Source: IMCC26077 sp964561165 (GTDB taxonomy: Bacteria; Actinomycetota; Actinomycetes; Nanopelagicales; Nanopelagicaceae). From it: DNA of 25,598 nt. The notes under the pieces are model-generated. The model saw nothing but the letters and a program-made list of their open reading frames with translations. It did not search any database and had not been told where the DNA came from. The stretch spans positions 1 to 25,598 of the forward strand of contig CAZLOJ010000015.1 in NCBI GenBank assembly GCA_964561165.1, read 5' to 3'. Positions 15,280 to 23,000 of this stretch are shown piece by piece (position 1 is the first letter of the stretch; every line of letters starts with the position of its first letter). The translations under genes were made by a program, and so were the position numbers.

Positions 15280-15824
15280 TATATTCCGAATCCGTGGGTT
15301 GAGTGCGGAGAAAGGCGTATCTCTGGCGCCTTCAAGCCAAACCATTCGCTCTCTTTGATGTCGTGTAACGCTTTCTTGCGCATCTCTTTATCGAGTCGAT
15401 CAACAAACAAGATGCCATTCAGATGATCAGTTTCGTGTTGGAAAATACGGGCAAGCAACTCCTCTCCAACTAAACGAACCGGTTCTCCGTGCATGGTGAA
15501 TCCATCGGCAATTACGCGAAAGGCTCTTTTACAGTTGTATGCCAAACCTGGGATCGACAAACACCCCTCATCACCATCTTGCTCCTCCTCGCCCAAGCTG
15601 AGAATAGGATTTATAAGATGGCCAACTTCTTCATCAATAGACCATGTAAAAACGCGGAGCGAAACGCCAATTTGGGGTGCTGCAAGACCCGCTCCTGGAG
15701 CATCGAGCATAGTGTCGGTGAGGTCGGCAACTAGTTGACGAATCTCTTTATCAAAGGAGTCAACGGCTATGGCTGGGGTTGCAAGTATTGGATCCCCGAA
15801 AAGCCTTATTGGTTGAATAGCCAC
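15279..15824 (-). CDS. def: Peptide deformylase
   Basis: Removes the formyl group from nascent proteins. Length is 181 residues. All three metal/active-site motifs are present: GAGLAAPQIG (44-53), EGCLSIPG (86-93; metal Cys88) and QHETDHLNG (129-137; metal His130 and His134, catalytic Glu131). The start is GTG at 15824, 17 nt after the priA stop, with TAGACT 6 nt upstream and no Shine-Dalgarno. It may therefore have its own leaderless promoter although it lies between priA and fmt. The C-terminal extension after 150 (about 30 residues) resembles actinobacterial type-1 deformylases. Confidence 0.95.
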   Translation of the reverse strand: MAIQPIRLFGDPILATPAIAVDSFDKEIRQLVADLTDTMLDAPGAGLAAPQIGVSLRVFTWSIDEEVGHLINPILSLGEEEQDGDEGCLSIPGLAYNCKRAFRVIADGFTMHGEPVRLVGEELLARIFQHETDHLNGILFVDRLDKEMRKKALHDIKESEWFGLKAPEIRLSPHSTHGFGI

Positions 15825-15830
15825 CTCGGA

Positions 15831-15836
15831 AGTCTA
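15831..15836 (-). promoter_or_regulatory. -10-like hexamer of def
   Basis: Read on the minus strand, TAGACT is followed by 6 nt (TCCGAG) and the def GTG. It sits in the 17-nt spacer after the priA stop. Confidence 0.5.
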
Positions 15837-15841
15837 CAATC

Positions 15842-17659
15842 TCAGAAAGATATTGGATCTACCCGCACGCGAGCGACATGCAAACCACGCGCCGACTGCG
15901 CCCGCACCCTGCGAAAAATCTCGTTGAGCGCCACATCTGATGAACTCGGGGAAATTCGAACAAGGGCAACCATCTCGCCAGTTTCCAGTGATTTTGGCGC
16001 TGATACCAAAACTTCACCTGGTAAATCACGAACAATTTGGCCCACGGCCTCATGAATACCTTTCACTTCAACGGTTTTAGCAAATGGCGGCAAGGAAAGA
16101 GTGGCGCGCTCTTGTAGTTCGCGCACGCTCGCTCCTAATCCATCCCATCGAACTAGCGCTTGGATATTCCGATTTGCATATTCGCAATCAATGAAAAGTT
16201 CAGCTTCGGGTCGCAAAATAGTAGCGAAAGCAAACCATCGTCGACGGGATTCTTCTTCTGCTTTCAGGCTAGCTCTTTGCAGCATAACTTGAGAATTGAT
16301 GATCACACCTGCGCTATATCCGTTCTGTAGGACTGGCTCTGCACCTGGGGTAGCAACCACAATCACGGGTTGATCATCAATTTCATAGACTCGATGTTCG
16401 GCATTTGACGAGATAATTCTCGTGTTTGGAAATGCGCGGCCCAATTCTTCGACGAGGCGTTCATCGCCAATCTGCGAATTACGCAAAGATCGATTTGAGC
16501 AAAATGGACAACTCCAATTGTGCTGNNNNNNNNNNNNNNNNNNNNNNNNNNNNNNNNNNNNNNNNNNNNNNNNNNNNNNNNNNNNNNNNNNNNNNNNNNN
16601 NNNNNNNNNNNNNNNNNNNNNNNNNCTCGGGGCGAGGTGCGCAAGATATCCCCGATTGACATATTCCGCTGCTACCAAAGAAGGGGAATATCCGCCAATA
16701 ATGAGATGAGTCCTCTCGATATGTGATCGCATAATCGCCACTTCGCGGGCATGGAAATAGGGAGAACGTTGCTCCGAATAGGAATCGCTTCCCTCATCCC
16801 AAAGAACAATGAGATCGAGATTGGGCATCGGCATCAGTATTGAACCGCGCACGCCAACAATTATCTTGCGCTCACCATTTAGTATGTGCAGAAAAATCTC
16901 TTCACGTTCGCGCCGCTTCATATTCGAATGCCATATTGCGATTTGGGATTCTTGGATTCCCCCCATGTTCCTGATTAATAGAAGCATTCGCTCCACATCA
17001 GATTGGTCAGGTAAGAGAAGAATTGCATTGCCTGTACCCCAGCGCACCAAGCTAGCTAAAAATAAAAATGGGTCTTGCCCCGGCGGTGCGGACCAGTACG
17101 CGCGAACTTGCTTCTCATTCTTGGGATTCTTAGCCATTGCTCGCCAAAAACTCTCTGGATAATTCTTGTCAGGTGCCGGCTCACTCTCTCCACGTCTGAG
17201 GTTTTCTGGTCTACTGTTATTACTACTTGAGCTTCTTTCGTCGCCTCCAACTTTCTTTGTTAATGGCGGTAGCGCAAATCGAAGTACGTCCCAACGCGAT
17301 CCCCCGTAATAGCGCTTTATTTCGCCAGCCAAATTTAAAACTTCTTGAGTCAGTACCGGAAAAGGCTTGATTAATTCTGTCAAGAATCTGATCTGGCCTT
17401 GAAAAGTCGAGTGCCCCTTGCGCCCTAACACCACACCTTGTGTACGTTTCCCATTGAAGGTGACCCGTACTAGTGAGCCGGGAAATACTAGATGTGAAAT
17501 CTCTTCAGGGATGAGGAAATCGAATTCATCATCAAGATGAAGTACGCCTGTATCAACCAGGATGCTTGCGAACGGTAAATCCTTGGCAGCAACTGGCGGG
17601 CGTTCCGGTGCGATGACTTTCTCGCGTTTTAGGCGTAGCGGGGCAACTTTCTCCATCAT
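15842..17659 (-). CDS. priA: PriA-like primosomal protein, interrupted by an assembly gap
   Basis: Replication-restart protein N' homologue. The N-terminal DNA-binding region (about 28-100: FASILVDTGVLHLDDEFDFLIPEE through RTQGVVLG) and the later WDEGSDSYSEQRSPYFHAREVA segment match actinobacterial PriA. A clear Walker A GxTGSGKT is absent, and the DEAH-type box is replaced by WDEGSD. Actinobacterial PriA is known to lack obvious helicase motifs, so this is probably not decay. Positions 16526-16625 are N. After the gap WSCPFC begins the last zinc-binding pair; the other zinc cysteines are presumably in the gap. The frame is the same on both sides only if the gap is 100 nt (or differs by a multiple of 3), so the true length is unknown. 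The start is one of two adjacent ATGs, and GGGAG lies 17 nt upstream. Confidence 0.85.
   Translation of the reverse strand: MMEKVAPLRLKREKVIAPERPPVAAKDLPFASILVDTGVLHLDDEFDFLIPEEISHLVFPGSLVRVTFNGKRTQGVVLGRKGHSTFQGQIRFLTELIKPFPVLTQEVLNLAGEIKRYYGGSRWDVLRFALPPLTKKVGGDERSSSSNNSRPENLRRGESEPAPDKNYPESFWRAMAKNPKNEKQVRAYWSAPPGQDPFLFLASLVRWGTGNAILLLPDQSDVERMLLLIRNMGGIQESQIAIWHSNMKRREREEIFLHILNGERKIIVGVRGSILMPMPNLDLIVLWDEGSDSYSEQRSPYFHAREVAIMRSHIERTHLIIGGYSPSLVAAEYVNRGYLAHLAPXXXXXXXXXXXXXXXXXXXXXXXXXXXXXXXXXXQHNWSCPFCSNRSLRNSQIGDERLVEELGRAFPNTRIISSNAEHRVYEIDDQPVIVVATPGAEPVLQNGYSAGVIINSQVMLQRASLKAEEESRRRWFAFATILRPEAELFIDCEYANRNIQALVRWDGLGASVRELQERATLSLPPFAKTVEVKGIHEAVGQIVRDLPGEVLVSAPKSLETGEMVALVRISPSSSDVALNEIFRRVRAQSARGLHVARVRVDPISF
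16526..16625. other. Assembly gap of 100 N inside priA
   Basis: Exactly 100 N, the usual placeholder for a scaffold gap of unknown size. From the family layout I expect that roughly 80-110 residues may lie between the flanking motifs, against 34 here, so the real gap is probably longer. That estimate comes from memory of family length (about 650 residues). Confidence 0.95.
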
Positions 17660-17705
17660 GCTCGGTTGCGCTCATCTCCCTTCGCCATCAAACGGGAGCG
17701 TGCGA

Positions 17706-18899
17706 TCAAAAGCCGGTTGCGCTCCGTAATTGCGCCACCCTATCGCGTTGCTCCCACGTGAATTCAGGGAGCTCGCGGCCAAAGTGGCCGTAGTTGCTGG
17801 TTTTACGATAAATCGGGCGGAGGAGATTCAGGTCATTGATGATTGCCGCAGGTCGTAAATCGAAAACTTCCGTAACCGCCTGTTGGATCTTTTCAATCGC
17901 CACGTTCTCAGTTCCAAAGGTTTCCACGAACAGCCCGACAGGTTGCGCTTTCCCAATAGCGTAGGCCACTTGAACTTCGCATCGTTTTGCCAATTGCGCA
18001 GCAACAATATTCTTCGCCACCCATCGCATTGCATAAGCAGCAGATCGATCTACTTTTGAAGGATCTTTTCCACTAAATGCGCCGCCGCCGTGACGAGCCA
18101 TTCCACCATACGAATCGACAATAATCTTCCGTCCAGTAAGTCCTGCATCCCCCATGGGTCCGCCAAGCACAAATCGACCCGTAGGGTTAATGAGAATGCG
18201 CATCTCTTTTGTGGAGAGTTCGTAACGAGCAAGAACTGGGTCGACCACATGCTTCTTTAAATCAGCAGGAAGCTCGCGCTCGAGATCAACATCTGGATCG
18301 TGCTGTGTAGAAATGACTAACGTGTCCAGGCGCTGCGCAACATTCCCGCTGTATTCAACAGTGACTTGTGTTTTCGCATCAGGTCGCAGGTATGTGAGCG
18401 TGCCCGCTTTACGAACTTTCATGAGTTGATGCGAGAGCGCATGAGAGATAGCGATAGGTAATGGCATTAACTCTGGCGTTTCGTCTGTCGCATACCCAAA
18501 CATCAAACCTTGGTCACCTGCTCCTTGACGGTCAAGCGGATCACTTGATTCCTTCGAACGCTCTTCGATTGCGGTATCTACCCCTTGAGCAATATCTGGC
18601 GATTGCTTGCCTAAGGAGAGGCTGATGCCACAGGAATTACCGTCGAAGCCGCGCTCGCTACTGTCATAGCCAATATCGAGGATTACCGAACGGATTAAGC
18701 TCATCAGATCTGGGTTTGCGGTGGTAGTTACTTCGCCGGCAACATGAACTTGTCCGGTAGTAAGCAACGTTTCAACAGCCACTCTACTTTTGGAATCTTC
18801 AGCAAGAAAGGCATCAAGTATGGAATCAGAGATCTGATCTGCCATCTTGTCGGGATGGCCCTCTGTTACCGATTCTGAGGTAAATAGGCGTTTTGACAC
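17706..18899 (-). CDS. metK: S-adenosylmethionine synthetase
   Basis: Makes SAM from methionine and ATP. Length is 397 residues, full. It shows the N-terminal ATP motif SVTEGHPDKMADQISD, the GAGDQGLMFGYA hexapeptide region near 124, and GGGAFSGKDPSKVDRSAAY near 270-288 (phosphate-binding P-loop-like segment). The start is GTG at 18899, only 4 nt after the coaBC stop. TAAGTT ends 6 nt upstream, inside the coaBC tail, and TTGGAT lies 16 nt before it as a fair -35. The gene can thus be transcribed alone although it sits in an apparent operon. No SAM riboswitch is seen, and there is no room for one. Confidence 0.97.
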   Translation of the reverse strand: MSKRLFTSESVTEGHPDKMADQISDSILDAFLAEDSKSRVAVETLLTTGQVHVAGEVTTTANPDLMSLIRSVILDIGYDSSERGFDGNSCGISLSLGKQSPDIAQGVDTAIEERSKESSDPLDRQGAGDQGLMFGYATDETPELMPLPIAISHALSHQLMKVRKAGTLTYLRPDAKTQVTVEYSGNVAQRLDTLVISTQHDPDVDLERELPADLKKHVVDPVLARYELSTKEMRILINPTGRFVLGGPMGDAGLTGRKIIVDSYGGMARHGGGAFSGKDPSKVDRSAAYAMRWVAKNIVAAQLAKRCEVQVAYAIGKAQPVGLFVETFGTENVAIEKIQQAVTEVFDLRPAAIINDLNLLRPIYRKTSNYGHFGRELPEFTWEQRDRVAQLRSATGF

Positions 18900-18903
18900 G
18901 GGG

Positions 18904-20124
18904 CTAACTTAGCGCCTTCGCTACTACATCCAAGAGCGCATCGCTGAGCGTGTCCTTACTTTGATATTCAAAGATTGTCGTCGTTCCATACTTATCAATC
19001 AAAAAACCACCATTGGATGGGGAGTTGAATACCGCCTGATGTGCGATGTCATTGACGAAGAGGTAATCGACCCCTTTTCGCGACAGTTTCTCCGAGGCTT
19101 GTCCCGCATCAACGGAACTCTCTGCGGCAAATCCCACGATAACGCCTCGATGAGAGCGGCTTTGCTCCCCCTCGGCCTGGTCTCGATGGCGTGCAGCGAA
19201 TGTTGCCAGTAAGTCTGGATTCTCTACTAACTCCAGGGAGAGATCTGTTCCGGTGCGCTTTATTTTGCTGCCACTTAGTTGCGCAGCTCGATAATCCGAA
19301 ACTGCTGCTGCCATAAAGAGATAATCGAAATTTCCTACCGATTGAAGTTCACGAGAAAGATCTGCAGTCGAACTTACTTCAATGATTGAAATTGATTTAT
19401 CTCTCGGAAGCAATTCTGGTGAAATATTTGCGGCGATTAGAGTCACTTGGGCGCCGCGTGCTGCAGCAGCTTTGGCAATTGCTACTCCTTGTTTGCCTGA
19501 GGAAAGATTCCCGATAAAACGTACCGGATCTATCATCTCCCTCGTACCGCCTGCAGTGACTACGACTGATTTACCGATGAGATCGCTTCGTAGAAGATCG
19601 TGAGAGTTTAGATAATCAAATATCTCAAAAATTTCAGGAAAACGACCAACACCGGTATCGCCATTATTCAATGGACCTTCTGCTGGTTCCATGACAAGGA
19701 TCCCGCGCTCACGTAATGTCGCCACATTTGCTTGAGTTGCCTCGTTGAGCCACATCTGGTGATGCATAGCCGGAACGATGACTACCGGAGATTGCACGGT
19801 GAGCGCTGTTGCGCTCAGTAGATCCTCACTTCGTCCTTGTGCCAACCGCGCAAGGAAATCGGCTGTCGCGGGGGCGATAAGTAAAAGTTCGGTCGTGCGG
19901 GCTATCTCGATATGTGCACCCGCTGCCACATCCTCCCAGAGTGAGGCGTGAACTTTCTTTCCCGAGAGAGCTTCCCAAGTCGCTGCGCCGACAAAACGTA
20001 GCGCGTTCGTTGTTGGTACAACCTGAACATCAAATCCTTTGTCGAGCAGGCGTCGGAGCAGCTCACACGATTTATATGCGGCAATGCCGCCTGTTACACC
20101 TAGCGTTATTTTTCGGGGAAGCAT
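18904..20124 (-). CDS. coaBC: Bifunctional phosphopantothenoylcysteine decarboxylase / phosphopantothenate-cysteine ligase
   Basis: Carries out two consecutive steps of coenzyme A synthesis. Length is 406 residues. The CoaC flavoprotein half (1-180) has GVTGGIAAYK (9-18), catalytic His71 in GAHIEIAR, and PAMHHQMW (118-125). The substrate-loop segment reads NNGDTGVGRFPE, without the Cys of the E. coli ACGDVG motif; actinobacterial CoaBC usually lack it too. The CoaB half begins near 186 with VVVTAGGTREMIDPVRFIGNLSSGKQG and includes MAAAVSDYR and the conserved SKIKR. The ATG is 30 nt after the rpoZ stop, with no strong Shine-Dalgarno and no TAnnnT at leaderless spacing, so it probably depends on the rpoZ transcript. 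Confidence 0.95.
   Translation of the reverse strand: MLPRKITLGVTGGIAAYKSCELLRRLLDKGFDVQVVPTTNALRFVGAATWEALSGKKVHASLWEDVAAGAHIEIARTTELLLIAPATADFLARLAQGRSEDLLSATALTVQSPVVIVPAMHHQMWLNEATQANVATLRERGILVMEPAEGPLNNGDTGVGRFPEIFEIFDYLNSHDLLRSDLIGKSVVVTAGGTREMIDPVRFIGNLSSGKQGVAIAKAAAARGAQVTLIAANISPELLPRDKSISIIEVSSTADLSRELQSVGNFDYLFMAAAVSDYRAAQLSGSKIKRTGTDLSLELVENPDLLATFAARHRDQAEGEQSRSHRGVIVGFAAESSVDAGQASEKLSRKGVDYLFVNDIAHQAVFNSPSNGGFLIDKYGTTTIFEYQSKDTLSDALLDVVAKALS
18906..18911 (-). promoter_or_regulatory. -10-like hexamer of metK, inside the end of coaBC
   Basis: Read on the minus strand, TAAGTT is followed by 6 nt (AGCCCC) and the metK GTG. Its last T is the first base of the coaBC TAG stop. A TTGGAT with a 16-nt spacer upstream makes this the best two-element promoter in the window. 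Confidence 0.55.
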
Positions 20125-20154
20125 GATTGTCCAGCGCGCGATGCACAGACCGAG

Positions 20155-20427
20155 TTATGCGTTCTCGGGTGACTCGGCGCTCTCTAAGGATTCGAGCGTG
20201 AGAAGACCACCGTTGATTTCACGTAATGCGATAGAGAGCGGTTTCTCGTGGACATGCGTTTCCACTAGTGGCCCAACATATTCAAGTAAACCTTCGCTCA
20301 ATTGCGAGTAATAGGCGTTGATCTGCCGTGCACGTTTGGCTGAGAAGAGGACCAGGCTGTATTTCGAGCCACTCTTGGCCAAAAGGTCATCGATTGGCGG
20401 ATTGGTGATGCCGTCGCTGTGGATCAT
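20155..20427 (-). CDS. rpoZ: RNA polymerase omega subunit
   Basis: A small assembly subunit of RNA polymerase. Length is 90 residues. It shows the conserved core PPIDDLLAKSGSKYSLVLFSAKRARQINAYY, in which the SKY and KRARQIN segments are hallmarks, and a C-terminal KPLSIALREINGG segment. The ATG has a strong GGAGG Shine-Dalgarno 7 nt upstream, one of the few in this block. It sits between gmk and coaBC, the usual actinobacterial and general bacterial position. The acidic tail (ESLESAESPE) is unremarkable. Confidence 0.94.
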   Translation of the reverse strand: MIHSDGITNPPIDDLLAKSGSKYSLVLFSAKRARQINAYYSQLSEGLLEYVGPLVETHVHEKPLSIALREINGGLLTLESLESAESPENA

Positions 20428-20434
20428 TGCCCTG

Positions 20435-20439
20435 CCTCC
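20435..20439 (-). promoter_or_regulatory. Shine-Dalgarno of rpoZ
   Basis: GGAGG on the minus strand lies 7 nt before the rpoZ ATG. It contrasts with mihF and gmk upstream, which have no Shine-Dalgarno. Confidence 0.65.
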
Positions 20440-20470
20440 AGAAGTGGCGCTTGTGAGCTCACGGGTGGAG

Positions 20471-21019
20471 CTAGCGCGGTTGAGAGGCCAAGGTTATCAG
20501 CCGAGCGGCTACCTCCTCGACTGAGGTATTAACCAGCACCTCATCGAACCAATGGCTCTGGGCCATCTCCTCCTGAGCAAGTTCCAGGCGCTGTGCAGCC
20601 CGTTCCGGGGATTCTGTCCCACGACCGAGCAACCGGCGTTCCAACTCCACGATTGAGGGTGGGGCCAGAAAGACTAAGTACGCCTGGTCGCTAGCCAATC
20701 GAACTTGGCGAGCTCCAGAAATCTCGATCTCCAAAAGGACTGATCTGCCTGCGTTGATCTCCTCAAATACCGGAGCTTTGGGAGTGCCGTAGTAATTATC
20801 AGCAAAATGCGCCCATTCGAGAAACTCGTTTTTGGCTATCTGATCCTTGAATTCACTCTCGGAGCGGAAGAAGTAATCGATCCCATCTCGTTCACCCACA
20901 CGTGGTGCTCGAGTGGTTGCTGAGACGCTTACCCATATATCGGGGCAGTTTTTTCGCAAGTAATCAGAGACTGTTGATTTTCCAACTCCGCCCGGACCGG
21001 AGAGCACGATCAAATTCAC
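20471..21019 (-). CDS. gmk: Guanylate kinase
   Basis: Phosphorylates GMP to GDP. Length is 182 residues. Walker A GPGGVGKST is at 8-16. The GMP-binding region has SATTRAPRVGERDGIDYFF (33-51) and EWAHFADNYYGTP, and the lid region has RRLLGRGTESPERAAQRL. The start is GTG at 21019, 4 nt after the mihF stop. TACGCT ends 6 nt upstream, in the mihF tail, with no Shine-Dalgarno. The mihF-gmk-rpoZ order is conserved in Actinobacteria. Confidence 0.96.
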   Translation of the reverse strand: MNLIVLSGPGGVGKSTVSDYLRKNCPDIWVSVSATTRAPRVGERDGIDYFFRSESEFKDQIAKNEFLEWAHFADNYYGTPKAPVFEEINAGRSVLLEIEISGARQVRLASDQAYLVFLAPPSIVELERRLLGRGTESPERAAQRLELAQEEMAQSHWFDEVLVNTSVEEVAARLITLASQPR

Positions 21020-21023
21020 GCGC

Positions 21024-21341
21024 CTAGCGTAGTTGGAACTCTGCCAATAAATCTCGAGTTTGATGGATTCCTAATCCTCGAATTCGGCGGCTGGCTGCGA
21101 TGCCCACCTTTTCCATAACTGCTAAGGCGCGTACTTTTCCCACTCCGGGAAGAGCTTCAATGAGGGCGCTCACTTTCATTTTTCCAACAAAGTCGTCGCT
21201 CTTACCCAACGTTATAACCTCTTCGAGAGTGCGCTTACCACTTTTTAGTTCTGCTTTGATCTGAGCCCGAACTTTTCGAGCTTGCGCTGCTCGTTCGAGC
21301 GCTGCCGCTCGTTCGGCTTCTGTGAGTCGAGGTAGCTCCAT
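21024..21341 (-). CDS. mihF: Actinobacterial integration host factor (mIHF)
   Basis: A basic nucleoid-associated DNA-binding protein found only in Actinobacteria, unrelated to the E. coli IHF fold. Length is 105 residues, the usual short form. The N-terminal helix is charged (LTEAERAAALERAAQARKVRAQIKAELKSGKRTLEEV). The core then carries the H2TH-like DNA-binding segment ALPGVGKVRALAVMEKVGIAASRRIRGLGIHQ (about 63-94). The location directly before gmk is diagnostic. The ATG has TAACTT 6 nt upstream and no Shine-Dalgarno. Together with rpoZ and gmk it forms a core-expression cluster. Confidence 0.94.
   Translation of the reverse strand: MELPRLTEAERAAALERAAQARKVRAQIKAELKSGKRTLEEVITLGKSDDFVGKMKVSALIEALPGVGKVRALAVMEKVGIAASRRIRGLGIHQTRDLLAEFQLR
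21026..21031 (-). promoter_or_regulatory. -10-like hexamer of gmk, inside the end of mihF
   Basis: Read on the minus strand, TACGCT is followed by 6 nt (AGGCGC) and the gmk GTG. Its last T is the first base of the mihF TAG stop, the same layout as coaBC/metK. Confidence 0.45.
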
Positions 21342-21347
21342 ATCTAC

Positions 21348-21353
21348 AAGTTA
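21348..21353 (-). promoter_or_regulatory. -10-like hexamer of mihF
   Basis: Read on the minus strand, TAACTT is followed by 6 nt (GTAGAT) and the mihF ATG. It lies in the 37-nt spacer after pyrF. Confidence 0.5.
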
Positions 21354-21378
21354 GCTGGTAACTGCCCTGGTGGCATCT

Positions 21379-22068
21379 TCAAAACGATGCGGCGATGCGC
21401 GCTGCGTTCTCAGCAATCTCTTTGAGAGTTAACCCTGAGGTTATCGGTCGACCTATGACCACAAAATTTGCACCCCATGAGATGGCCTCTTCGGGCGTTG
21501 CCACGCGAGATTGATCTCCCTGTGCTGAACCAAGTGGTCGAACACCTGGAGTGATGAGGGTGATTTCTTGTGGCACGCTCGCCCGTAAACTTCGAACTTC
21601 ATGAGGTGAGGCCACGATGGCGCGCGCACCCGCGCGCACTGCCGATTGAGCCCATCGGTTCACGATCTCACTCGAGCTTCCTGTGATCCCCAGTTGTTCA
21701 ATCTCGGCTTCGGATAACGAGGTAAGTAAGGTGACCGCAGTGATCTTTCCCAACGGAAGTTCTCCCACGGCTGCCGAAATCATGCTCTCTCCACCAGCTG
21801 CGTGGACCGTTAGATAATCTGGTTGTATCTCTGCGATAGCTCGCGTTGCCCCGGCTACCGTGTTTGGGATGTCATGCAATTTCAAATCCAAGAAGAGTTC
21901 TAGCTCGGGAGCGCCCTCCCGCACATAGCTCACGCCGGATTGACCGTGGGCGAGAAAAAATTCCAAACCAAGCTTGATGATGCTGATGGACTCACGGGTA
22001 GCGTGCACCCATTCGCGTGCGCGCTCAACATCGGTCGTATCGACGGCGAGAACAATTGGCGCTCTCAC
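21379..22068 (-). CDS. pyrF: Orotidine 5'-phosphate decarboxylase
   Basis: Forms UMP from OMP, the last step of de novo pyrimidine synthesis. Length is 229 residues, the short (type 1) form. The active-site array DLKLHDIPNT is at 61-70 (Asp61, Lys63, Asp66). The phosphate-binding end has ITPGVRPLG and VVIGRPITSG. This short form differs from the longer type 2 PyrF of mycobacteria, so the gene's origin could differ from that lineage. The start is GTG, overlapping the pyrD stop as GTGA, with AGGAG 6 nt upstream. It is tightly coupled to pyrD. Confidence 0.95.
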   Translation of the reverse strand: MRAPIVLAVDTTDVERAREWVHATRESISIIKLGLEFFLAHGQSGVSYVREGAPELELFLDLKLHDIPNTVAGATRAIAEIQPDYLTVHAAGGESMISAAVGELPLGKITAVTLLTSLSEAEIEQLGITGSSSEIVNRWAQSAVRAGARAIVASPHEVRSLRASVPQEITLITPGVRPLGSAQGDQSRVATPEEAISWGANFVVIGRPITSGLTLKEIAENAARIAASF

Positions 22069-23000
22069 TGAACACTCCTATGTGCGTAACCGACCGCGTC
22101 AGAGAACCGTGAAAATCCGCGCGCTAGTAGTAAAGACTCGAGCTCTCGCTTGATTCGTACTGGCGCAGAAGGGTCATGGAATGTTGCCGTTCCCACAGAG
22201 ATAGCGCAGGCGCCAGCGAGAACTAATTCAAATGCATCATTGCCAGTGAGAACTCCACCCATTCCCACAATGGGCACCTGTGGAAGCGCGCGATGAACTT
22301 GATAAATGGCGCGTACAGCTACAGGTCGAATTGCAGGACCCGAAAGACCACCGGTCTTATTAGCAAGATGTGGTCGCATGGTCTCGGTATTGATCACCAT
22401 TCCTAGAAGCGTATTGATCATCGCCAAACCATCGGCGCCGGCAGCTACCACCTCTTCGGCAATAGAGACGATATCAGTGACATCAGGAGAGAGCTTTGCA
22501 ATTATCGGCATGGTATTACCAACGCTTCGCTTGACTGCCTCTATCACTTCGCGCGCAGAATTTCTGTCACAGGCAAAAACTAATCCACGATTTTCAACAT
22601 TTGGACAGGAGATGTTCACTTCGATTGCGCTTACGCCCTGCGCACTCCGCACTTTTCGAGCAAGTGCAGCAAATTCATCTACGCTCTCGCCTGCAATTGA
22701 CACGATGGTACGTGCGCCATGTTCGACCAGCCATGGTAGATCCTCTTTGAGAAAGAGATCGATCCCTGGGCCTTGCAATCCGATCGCGTTGAGCATTCCG
22801 CTAGGAGTTTCAGCCATTCGCGGAGTAGCTCTTCCCGAGCGCGGTTGACTCATGACAGATTTGGTCACCACTGCGCCTATTTGATCTAACGGGAAAAAGG
22901 CGGAGAGTTCTTTTCCATTTGCCGCACAACCACTCGCCGTGAGAATCGGATTAGGAAGACTCGTCTGACCAATCGACGTGGAGAAATCGAAGGCGCTCAT
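22065..23000 (-). CDS. pyrD: Dihydroorotate dehydrogenase, class 1B catalytic subunit
   Basis: Oxidises dihydroorotate to orotate with FMN; in class 1B electrons pass through PyrK to NAD+. Length is 311 residues from the ATG at 23000. The frame runs 16 codons further, but SAFDFSTSIGQTSLPNPILTASG matches the family start, and the ATGA overlap with pyrK plus GGAG 7 nt upstream confirm it. The catalytic loop EVNISCPNVENRG (127-139) carries Cys132. FMN-phosphate binding is by GMGGV (246-250) and SVGTATF. The adjacent pyrK confirms the class: mycobacterial and streptomycete genomes usually carry the membrane class 2 enzyme in this place. Confidence 0.95.
   Translation of the reverse strand: MSAFDFSTSIGQTSLPNPILTASGCAANGKELSAFFPLDQIGAVVTKSVMSQPRSGRATPRMAETPSGMLNAIGLQGPGIDLFLKEDLPWLVEHGARTIVSIAGESVDEFAALARKVRSAQGVSAIEVNISCPNVENRGLVFACDRNSAREVIEAVKRSVGNTMPIIAKLSPDVTDIVSIAEEVVAAGADGLAMINTLLGMVINTETMRPHLANKTGGLSGPAIRPVAVRAIYQVHRALPQVPIVGMGGVLTGNDAFELVLAGACAISVGTATFHDPSAPVRIKRELESLLLARGFSRFSDAVGYAHRSVQ
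22075..22079 (-). promoter_or_regulatory. Shine-Dalgarno of pyrF
   Basis: AGGAG on the minus strand lies 6 nt before the pyrF GTG, inside the pyrD tail. It fixes the GTG start within the GTGA overlap. Confidence 0.6.

Noticed and set aside
16363..16726. Several open frames running through the N gap
   Set aside because: They consist partly of unknown residues and arise only because N cannot encode a stop; priA explains both flanks.
20453..20462. Perfect palindrome GTGAGCTCAC between gmk and rpoZ
   Set aside because: It is only 10 bp, occurs once, and has no second copy or neighbouring operator features. Short palindromes of this kind arise by chance in a window of this size.
22306..22848. 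180-codon open frame antisense to pyrD
   Set aside because: It lies entirely inside a well-supported pyrD and its translation has a low-complexity shadow composition.
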